Assembly (NCBI GenBank): GCA_036269075.1
Contig: DATASX010000032.1
Coordinates: 1-51,804, forward strand
Direction: 5' to 3'
Source: Sporichthyaceae bacterium
GTDB taxonomy: Bacteria; Actinomycetota; Actinomycetes; Sporichthyales; Sporichthyaceae
DNA: 51,804 nucleotides
Shown here: piece by piece, positions 27,709-33,514 of the stretch
Position numbering within the stretch: the stretch's first letter is position 1
Layout of the letters: every line of letters starts with the position of its first letter
Notes under the pieces: model-generated
What the model was told of the DNA's origin: nothing
Seen by the model: the letters and a program-made list of their open reading frames with translations, nothing else
The model's database searches: none
Translations under genes and position numbers: made by a program

Positions 27709-27924
27709 TTACCGGAAGCGGGGCACCGCGACCGGTGGGGAGCTGAACGGGGCCGCGCCCTCCGCGACGAGTGAGACGGGGCACTCGCGGCAACCGCAGT
27801 CACTGGTGCAGCTGCACCAGGTGCCCTCCGCGCTCCGGCACCACGTGCACCCGTGCTGGGCCGGCTCGGAGCCGATCCCCTGGCCGGCGGCGACCGCCGC
27901 GACCGTCAACACGTTCCCCGCCAT
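27709..27924 (-). CDS. Small Cys-rich hypothetical protein
   Basis: A 71-residue frame starting at the ATG at 27924 (a TTG at 27933 is also possible). Residues about 26-52 contain seven cysteines arranged as CxxC, CxC, CxC and CxxC-like pairs (CTWC, CSC, CGC, CREC), which would suit a metal site. No family was recognised and the ribosome-binding site is weak, so it may be non-coding. It is placed at the edge of a cluster of small genes that includes a zinc ribbon and a WhiB protein. Confidence 0.33.
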   Translation of the reverse strand: MAGNVLTVAAVAAGQGIGSEPAQHGCTWCRSAEGTWCSCTSDCGCRECPVSLVAEGAAPFSSPPVAVPRFR

Positions 27925-28135
27925 ACCCGCCAATCGTGCCCGGACGGAAAGTCGTGGCTGTTACGGCACGGTTGCGGTCGCGCTTCGGGTCCCGGCCCAC
28001 CGTGAATCCTGCGACCGAGGTCCGCCCCGCGCCTGACGGCCCCAACGAATGTTGTTCACGTGCGCGTCGCAGCGGCGCAACACGAGCGCGCCACTCTCGA
28101 AGGACCAGGCCGAGGATGCGAAGGACGGGTGGACT
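27925..28135. other. Intergenic region between small genes
   Basis: About 210 bp with no credible gene, lying between the Cys-rich frame (minus) and the zinc-ribbon gene (plus). It presumably holds their promoters; no convincing -35/-10 pair or dyad was found. Confidence 0.4.
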
Positions 28136-28405
28136 GTGACCGGATCGGAGCCGCCGCAACAGCCGTCGCGAACAGACGACGACTGCCCTCGCTGCGGTGC
28201 CGATCTGGCGGTGCACCGAATCCTCTACGCGGGCCTGCTGTTGCTGTGCGACCACTGTGGCACCGACGCGCCGCCGGCCCCAGCCTCCGCCTGGGGTCCG
28301 GCCCTGCCCGGCACCGCCACGAACTGGTCGACGTGGTCCCGACCCGGAACCCGACTGGCGGTCCGGCGCCGCCCACTTCCGCAGCCGACAACGCCGACCG
28401 ACTGA
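28136..28405 (+). CDS. Small zinc-ribbon protein
   Basis: An 89-residue protein with two CxxC knuckles, CPRCG (about 17-21) and CDHCG (about 40-44), separated by 19 residues that include a hydrophobic LYAGLLLL strand. This is a typical zinc-ribbon spacing. The C-terminus is Pro/Ala/Arg-rich and low in complexity. The GTG start is chosen because AAGGACGG lies 8 bases upstream; earlier in-frame starts have no such site. Function unknown; a nucleic-acid or protein-binding adaptor is possible. Confidence 0.5.
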   Translation: MTGSEPPQQPSRTDDDCPRCGADLAVHRILYAGLLLLCDHCGTDAPPAPASAWGPALPGTATNWSTWSRPGTRLAVRRRPLPQPTTPTD

Positions 28406-28499
28406 CCGGCCCACGGCGCGGGCGACAGGCCGGACCGAGTCTCGGTCGAGCGCCGAGCGGGCGTGCTCGTCGACCGCGCCGCCGCGGTGATCACGAGCA

Positions 28500-28769
28500 C
28501 TAGCAGGACGCCCGCCGGAGCCTGCGGCCGGTTGGACGCGCCTCGAAGTAGCGCAACGCCAGCCGTTCCTCGGGTGTGGTGCCTGCGCAAACGCCTTCCT
28601 GGACCTCGAGGGCGACGGCCCACTGCAGGCATTGCCGGGCGACCGGGCAGCCGGCGCAGATCGCCCGGGCCGCACGCAGTTGCCGCGCACCGCCGGCAGC
28701 GGTCCGGTTCGGGAAGAACACGTCCGGGTCGGCGACCCCCCGGCAGGATGCCCGCTCCAACCACTCCAT
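28500..28769 (-). CDS. WhiB family iron-sulfur regulator
   Basis: An 89-residue Wbl protein. The four cluster-binding cysteines are Cys9 (ASCRG), Cys38 and Cys41 (ICAGCPV) and Cys47 (ARQCLQW). DPDVFFP precedes them, and the turn GVCAGTTPEERL replaces the usual GVWGGT, placing an additional Cys61 in the beta-turn; a basic tail RRLRRASC ends the protein. Wbl proteins bind a 4Fe-4S cluster, sense redox or NO and act with sigma factors. The ATG at 28769 has an AAGGGGG site. The unusual turn and terminal Cys could alter target choice. Confidence 0.88.
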   Translation of the reverse strand: MEWLERASCRGVADPDVFFPNRTAAGGARQLRAARAICAGCPVARQCLQWAVALEVQEGVCAGTTPEERLALRYFEARPTGRRLRRASC

Positions 28770-29011
28770 CCATGACCCCCTTGTCGTTCGCGCGGCTCGG
28801 TAGTGAGCCTGTCGGACCTGTGTTTCCGGCCGACTTCGCGGCCGTGAACCCCACTGGCCCGCTCCAACGAGCGCACGACCGCGGGCGGTGCGGCTGGATT
28901 GATCAACTCGACATCGGCCGGCAACGCGAGTCCGCCACAGGCGGGCGAAGACTGCGCACGACGCACGTCAACTCGGAATGAAGGCCAGATCACTTAGCAC
29001 AGGAGGAACTG
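28770..29011. other. Intergenic region between the WhiB and repeat-protein genes
   Basis: About 240 bp between divergent genes. The only clear signal is the AGGAGGAACTG ribosome-binding site at its right end. No strong promoter hexamers or dyads could be assigned. Confidence 0.4.
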
Positions 29012-29275
29012 ATGCCGATCCCGCAGGACTGGCCCGGCCTGGTGACCATGTGGCAGCGCCGCAACGCAACTGGCCCGGGCCTGGAGCACGCGTTGACAGG
29101 CAAGGGCTCAGGGGGCAACGGGCGGCCCGGGCTAGGGGCGTTGCCGCCGGACTGGCCCGGCCTGGTCAATCTTCGGCGACGCGGTGCGACCGGTGGGCCG
29201 CAGTCCGTCGAGCAGTCGACGCGAGCAGGGACGCCACGAGATGCGCCCGTCGACTCGCCGGCGCAGCAGTACTGA
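29012..29275 (+). CDS. Small protein with repeated DWPGLV motif
   Basis: An 87-residue hypothetical protein with a near-perfect ribosome-binding site (AGGAGG, 5 bases before the ATG). It contains two similar blocks: IPQDWPGLVTMWQRRNATG (about 3-21) and LPPDWPGLVNLRRRGATGG (about 44-62), separated by a Gly/Leu-rich linker. A Ser/Thr/Pro-rich tail ends AQQY. No signal peptide, membrane segment or cysteine is seen. The repeats suggest a binding module or a precursor with repeated units; no family is recognised. It is one of several small genes around a WhiB regulator. Confidence 0.55.
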   Translation: MPIPQDWPGLVTMWQRRNATGPGLEHALTGKGSGGNGRPGLGALPPDWPGLVNLRRRGATGGPQSVEQSTRAGTPRDAPVDSPAQQY

Positions 29276-29491
29276 CAGGCCATCAGATATTGACATCGAA
29301 GGAGCGCTTGACGGCGCGCGGGCGTGCGCGTTCGCACCGACCGTATTCACTGCCGTGCAATTTGCTCGCAACAGGCGTCCGGTTCAGTTGTCTCATCGCA
29401 GGTTCCCGCGACCCGGGGACCGGAAGGCGATGGCACCACACTTTCGAGCGACCCGGGCCGGATCGGCCCGCGGGAAAGAGGGAGGCGCTCC
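29276..29491. other. Intergenic region between two small genes
   Basis: About 215 bp with a TTGACA (29290-29295) that could be a -35 element but has no matching -10 at 16-18 bp. No dyad or gene is supported. Confidence 0.35.
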
Positions 29492-29653
29492 ATGTCCACA
29501 TCTAAGACCCCCACGACTGCGAACCCGTCCGTCGTGATCTCGTTCGCCCGGCCACGCACCAACCGCACTGCGCGGACCCGCCTGCTGGACGGGTTGCGGT
29601 CCGGCCGCAACCGGCGCACCCACGTGGGAATGTTCGCTCCCGACGACGGCTGA
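29492..29653 (+). CDS. 53-residue basic hypothetical protein
   Basis: A 53-residue frame preceded by a strong GAGGGAGG ribosome-binding site 7 bases from the ATG. The sequence is Ser/Thr-rich at the start (MSTSKTPTTANPSVVISFARP) and Arg-rich in the middle (RTNRTARTRLLDGLRSGRNRR), ending with HVGMFAPDDG. It has no cysteine and no membrane segment. It could be a nucleic-acid-binding peptide, a small regulator or a peptide precursor. No family was recognised, and the evidence for expression is the ribosome-binding site alone. Confidence 0.45.
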   Translation: MSTSKTPTTANPSVVISFARPRTNRTARTRLLDGLRSGRNRRTHVGMFAPDDG

Positions 29654-29802
29654 GCGCCGCGGCGAGGGCCGGTCCGTGAAGACGGGTGGTGGCCGGTGGC
29701 CGGGACACCCCGGCCACCACCCGATCCGGGCGTGGATGGTCCCAGGCACGAGCCGACCCGACGCCGCTTCCCTGCGCACAGCGGATCCGGGTGCGCTCGG
29801 GC

Positions 29803-30795
29803 CTACGCCCCGCTGGCTGTGATGCCTGTTCGGGCCGGGAGCGTGCCGTCCTCCACCACGTCACCGCTCGACGGACCGCGTCGCAGCAGTCGGCGCCACT
29901 GGTCGACGTCGTAGGAAGCCGGTGGGTTCTCGCCGAGAAAGTCCTGCACGACGCGCAGGAATCTCCGCGGGTCGGCGTGGTGCGGGAAGTGACCGGCTTC
30001 CGGGAAGATCTCGAGCCTGCTGCCGGGCATGGCCTGGTTGAGTACCTGCCCGTGTGCCACGGGAATGACCGCGTCGCGGCCGCCCCAGATCAGCAGGGCC
30101 GGGATGCCCTCGGCGAGGTAGCACCGGTCGAGCATCGTGATCACCTGGCCGTGCCGGTCCACCGCCGAACGCAGGGTGCGGACGAACGCGCTACGCGCGG
30201 TCCGGTCCGGGAAGGCCTCGAAGAGCCGGCCCAGATCCTGCGCATCGCGCCCGAGATCCGTGCCCAACGCGCGCAGCGCGAACGCCAGCACGCCGATGAA
30301 CTGGCGAGTTCCCGGAATGCCCAGCAGCGGTAGCGCAGTTTCGGCGCCCGGGGTGGCGAGCAGCCGGAGCAGCTGATTGGTCTGTCGGCCCGCACCCCCG
30401 GAGGAGACCAGTACCAGACGTTCGCAGCGCTCCGGAAACTGATACGCGAACTGCATGCCCACGCCCCCGCCGAGGGAGTGACCGATCACGCTGACCCGTT
30501 CGACGTCCAGGACCGAGAGCAGGTCGCGCATCCCGCAGGCGTAGGCGGCTACCGAGTAGTCGGCCCGCGGCCGGTCGGAAAGGCCGTGACCGAGGAGGTC
30601 CGGGGCGATTACCGTGTAGTGCTCGGTAAGTCCGGGAACCACGGTCCGCCAGGTGTCGGCGCTGTCCCCGATCCCGTGCAGCAGAAGCAGCGGCGGTCCC
30701 TCCCCGCAGTGCACGTAGGCGCGGCGATGACCGTGGACGGTGACGAACCGCCGTGGCAGACCGACGCACTGCGGCACGGCCCCGTTACTGGTCAT
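29803..30795 (-). CDS. Alpha/beta hydrolase (paralogue A)
   Basis: A 330-residue protein. LLLLHGIGDSADTWRTVVPGL is the oxyanion region, DLLGHGLSDRPRADY follows, and the nucleophile elbow is VIGHSLGGGVGMQFAY. A late Asp lies in LLIWGGRDAVIPVAHG and His in EAGHFPHHADPRRFLRVVQDFL. It is a close paralogue of the protein at 38086-39006. The chosen ATG at 30795 overlaps the stop of a 26-codon open frame with a strong ribosome-binding site (ATGA), suggesting coupled translation; in-frame starts further upstream (30852, 30903) lack good sites. It lies downstream of the molybdenum hydroxylase operon on the same strand. Confidence 0.83.
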   Translation of the reverse strand: MTSNGAVPQCVGLPRRFVTVHGHRRAYVHCGEGPPLLLLHGIGDSADTWRTVVPGLTEHYTVIAPDLLGHGLSDRPRADYSVAAYACGMRDLLSVLDVERVSVIGHSLGGGVGMQFAYQFPERCERLVLVSSGGAGRQTNQLLRLLATPGAETALPLLGIPGTRQFIGVLAFALRALGTDLGRDAQDLGRLFEAFPDRTARSAFVRTLRSAVDRHGQVITMLDRCYLAEGIPALLIWGGRDAVIPVAHGQVLNQAMPGSRLEIFPEAGHFPHHADPRRFLRVVQDFLGENPPASYDVDQWRRLLRRGPSSGDVVEDGTLPARTGITASGA

Positions 30796-30872
30796 GGCGT
30801 CGGTGCAGGCCGCGAGGCCGACGGCTCCGCCAGGCCGGCGCTGCCGCCACATGTTGCCGGTCGCCCAGGCAT
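30792..30872 (-). CDS. Short upstream ORF coupled to hydrolase A
   Basis: A 26-codon frame beginning MPGRPATCGG. A consensus AAGGAGG site lies 6 bases before its ATG, and its TGA overlaps the hydrolase ATG as ATGA. The hydrolase start itself has no recognisable ribosome-binding site, so the short frame probably delivers ribosomes to it. The peptide is Pro/Ala/Ser-rich and need not have a function of its own. Confidence 0.42.
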   Translation of the reverse strand: MPGRPATCGGSAGLAEPSASRPAPTP

Positions 30873-31081
30873 CGCCGTCCTCCTTCCCGGCCCGCGATCG
30901 CATCGAGAAGACAGCAGCGATGTTTCGAACGCCGCAACGCAATGGGTCAGAAATGTGACGAGGTTCCCGCGGTCATCTGACGGAAACCTTCGTGCCTGAC
31001 GGCGCCAGTGCCCGGGCGGTCCAACCGACCAGATCGGTCGCGACACCTATTACCGGGCGAAGGCGCAGTGCTGACGGCCCG

Positions 31082-31813
31082 TCACGGCCGGAACCAGGTG
31101 CGGACCGCATGCCGAAACTTGGCGGCACCACGCCGGAATGCGGCACCCGCCGGCCTGGCGCCGACCACGAACGGGCCGGCGCCGACGGCGGGTGGAGAAG
31201 TGCTTGCCGCCGGCGACTGCGCGGACGAACCCGTGCCGGCCACCGACCCGCCGCCGGTTTCGTGCCCGACAATGGTGCGGGCAGTGCAGTTGCCCGGGGC
31301 GGGGATTCCCTCCGGGTAGGCCTGGGCCACGTCCCCGACCGCTGCCAGGATCCCTCGGTAGCCGGTGCAGCGGCACAGGACGCCGGACAGCGCCGCGGGC
31401 AACGTGTCCGGATCGACACCACCATGGGCGAGCAGGTCGTAGGAGCTGAGCAGGAAGCCGGGAGTGCAGAAGCCGCACTGCAGCGCATGGTGGTGGCTGA
31501 ACGCGCGCTGCAACGGATGTTGGTCGTCCGGGGTGCCCAGGCCCTCGACCGTGACGATCTCGGCGCCCTCGGCCTGCACGGCGAGGATCAGGCAGGCCCG
31601 GGCGGCGGCGCCGTCCACGAGCACGGTGCACATGCCGCAGACGCCGTGCTCGCAGCCGAGATGAGTACCCGTCAGGCCGAGGTCGTTGCGCAACGCGTCG
31701 GCCAGATGCATCCGGGTGGGCACCCGGACGGTCACCGGCGAGCCGTTCACCGTGAAGCCCACCTCGGCGAGCCCGTCGGCGGCGACCTTTACCGCGCGCT
31801 GCCCCGCTGTCAC
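31082..31813 (-). CDS. 2Fe-2S subunit of a xanthine-dehydrogenase-family hydroxylase (CoxS-like)
   Basis: A 243-residue protein. The plant-type 2Fe-2S site uses Cys54, Cys59, Cys62 and Cys74 (CEHGVCGMC...C). The second, proximal cluster uses Cys113, Cys116, Cys147 and Cys149 (CGFC, CRC). It passes electrons from the molybdenum subunit to the FAD subunit. The GTG at 31813 overlaps the FAD-subunit stop (GTGA). Residues from about 165 to the end form an unusual extension rich in Ala, Gly, Ser and Pro, ending with a basic segment (KFRHAVRTWFRP); typical subunits stop near 160-170. Last gene of the operon. Confidence 0.87.
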   Translation of the reverse strand: MTAGQRAVKVAADGLAEVGFTVNGSPVTVRVPTRMHLADALRNDLGLTGTHLGCEHGVCGMCTVLVDGAAARACLILAVQAEGAEIVTVEGLGTPDDQHPLQRAFSHHHALQCGFCTPGFLLSSYDLLAHGGVDPDTLPAALSGVLCRCTGYRGILAAVGDVAQAYPEGIPAPGNCTARTIVGHETGGGSVAGTGSSAQSPAASTSPPAVGAGPFVVGARPAGAAFRRGAAKFRHAVRTWFRP

Positions 31814-32691
31814 GACTCGACTCCTCGGGATCCGCGCAACGCGCGGGCGAGTTCGCGGGCCGCGAGGACGGCGAACAGTCGGCGGCGGTAGGCCCGGGAG
31901 CCGTGGCCGTCGCCGACGGTGTCCACGACCTCGGCTGCGAGTGCATCGGTGCCGGCCCGCAGGGCGCCCGCGCTGTCGGTCTGCTCGGCGGCGGAGGCCA
32001 CGAACCCGGTCACGTCGCGGGTGATCGGCCGGTCGGACACTCCGAAGCCGGTGATCGTCGCGTCCAGCACCTGTCCCTGCGCCGAGCGGACGCGCGTGAC
32101 GACACCGGCCAGAGCGAAGTCGCCGTGCCGGCGGGCGATCTCGGCGAAGCCGAAACCCTCGCCAGTCCCGGCTACCGGAAAGTTCACGGCGACCACGATC
32201 TCCTCCGGGCCCACCGTCGTGGTCATCACGCCGACGAAGAATTCCGCGGCGGGCACGGTACGCCGCCCGGCGGGCCCGGCGATCTCCAGCGTCGCACCCA
32301 GGCATGAGGCAACCGCGGGCAGCTCGGCACCCGGGTCGGCGTGCGCCAGGGAGCCGCACACCGTGCCGCGGCTGCGCAGCTCCCGGTGGCCGACGAACGG
32401 CAGCGCCAGACCGAGCAGCGGGACGGTCGCGGCGCGGGTGTCGCGTTCAATCTGACGCTGCGTCACCGTCGCGCCGATCCGCAGCATTCCCTGTCTCAGC
32501 TCGATGCCGTCGAGACCGGGAACGGCGTTGATGTCCACCAACGTCCCGGGCCTGCTCAACCGCATGGCCAGCAGTGGGAGCAGTGACTGGCCACCCGCGA
32601 GGATCTTGCCGTCCTCGCCCGCGGCGGCGAGCTCGGCGATCGTGTCCTGCAGGGTCGCCGGCCGGACGTACGCGAAGGGGGCGGGCTTCAT
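31810..32691 (-). CDS. FAD subunit of the molybdenum hydroxylase (CoxM-like)
   Basis: A 293-residue FAD-binding protein of the PCMH/CoxM type. MKPAPFAYVRPATLQDTIAEL is followed by the FAD pyrophosphate motif ILAGGQSLLPLLAMRLSRP (about 30-48), then RSRGTVCGSLAHADPGAELP, corresponding to the second TIGG-type motif but with VCG in place of IGG. The C-terminal CO_deh_flav_C domain is present. It accepts electrons from the 2Fe-2S subunit and reduces an external acceptor. The ATG at 32691 is 6 bp after the enoyl-CoA hydratase stop, and the stop overlaps the small-subunit GTG. Confidence 0.87.
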   Translation of the reverse strand: MKPAPFAYVRPATLQDTIAELAAAGEDGKILAGGQSLLPLLAMRLSRPGTLVDINAVPGLDGIELRQGMLRIGATVTQRQIERDTRAATVPLLGLALPFVGHRELRSRGTVCGSLAHADPGAELPAVASCLGATLEIAGPAGRRTVPAAEFFVGVMTTTVGPEEIVVAVNFPVAGTGEGFGFAEIARRHGDFALAGVVTRVRSAQGQVLDATITGFGVSDRPITRDVTGFVASAAEQTDSAGALRAGTDALAAEVVDTVGDGHGSRAYRRRLFAVLAARELARALRGSRGVES

Positions 32692-32697
32692 CGCCGC

Positions 32698-33477
32698 TCA
32701 GCGTCCCGTGAAGTGCGGCTTGCGCTTCTCAGCGAACGCTTTCACGCCCTCGGCGAAGTCCTGGGTACCGCGCAGCATCGCGTAAGCCTTCCGCTCCAAC
32801 TCGATGCCCGTGTACAGCGGCCCGTCGACGCCGCGGTCGAGCACCTCCTTGGCCGTGCGCAGCGCGGCGGGCGAGAAGGCGATCAGTTTGGTCACCAGTG
32901 CCTCGACCGCGCCGTCCAACGCCTCGCGGTCGGCGTGCAGTTCGGCGATCAGGCCCCAGTCGTGGGCCGCTGCCGCGCTGATCCGTTTCGCGGTCAGGAT
33001 GTGGTACTTCGCCCGGGACAGGCCGATCAGCCGGGCCAGGCGCTGCGTGCCGCCGCTGCCGGGAATCATGCCGAGGTTGATCTCGGGCAGCGCGAACTCG
33101 CTGCGTTCGGTGGCCAGGCGGATGTCGCAGGAGAGCACGAGTTCCAGACCGACACCGAAGCAGTAGCCGTCAACGGCCGCCACGACCGGCTTCGGGCTTC
33201 GCGACGGCGCCGTGATGTCGTGCCCGAGCGCGGTGAGATCGATCGGGTCCACCTCCATGAACCCGGCGATGTCGCCGCCCGAGGTGAAGTGCTTGCCGTC
33301 GGATCGGACGACCACGGCGCGCACGTGCTCGTCGCGGTCGATCTCGGCGAACCGCTGCGCCATCTTGGCGCGCATCTCCATCGTCACGACGGTGTACCCG
33401 CCGTGCGAGAGCGTGAGGTACGCGACCTGACCGTCGTGGCCGTGATCGAGAAGGACGTCACCACCGGTGGTGGGCAT
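32698..33477 (-). CDS. Enoyl-CoA hydratase/isomerase family protein
   Basis: A 259-residue crotonase-fold protein. The oxyanion-hole segments are SDGKHFTSGGDIAGF (about 59-73) and VDGYCFGVGLELVLSCDIRLA. PEINLGMIPGSGGTQRLARLIG carries the position of the second catalytic Glu (Glu in PEINLG) but the following Glu of classical hydratases (PGAGGTQ region) should be checked by alignment. The ATG has an AGGAG site. Its insertion between the molybdenum and FAD subunit genes shows that the pathway works on CoA thioesters. Confidence 0.86.
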   Translation of the reverse strand: MPTTGGDVLLDHGHDGQVAYLTLSHGGYTVVTMEMRAKMAQRFAEIDRDEHVRAVVVRSDGKHFTSGGDIAGFMEVDPIDLTALGHDITAPSRSPKPVVAAVDGYCFGVGLELVLSCDIRLATERSEFALPEINLGMIPGSGGTQRLARLIGLSRAKYHILTAKRISAAAAHDWGLIAELHADREALDGAVEALVTKLIAFSPAALRTAKEVLDRGVDGPLYTGIELERKAYAMLRGTQDFAEGVKAFAEKRKPHFTGR

Positions 33478-33514
33478 GTGCGGCTCCTGGGGATTTCGAC
33501 GAGCGTTCGGACGT

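Noticed and set aside
29290-29295. TTGACA as a promoter for the 53-residue gene
   Set aside because: No acceptable -10 hexamer occurs at 16-18 bp spacing.
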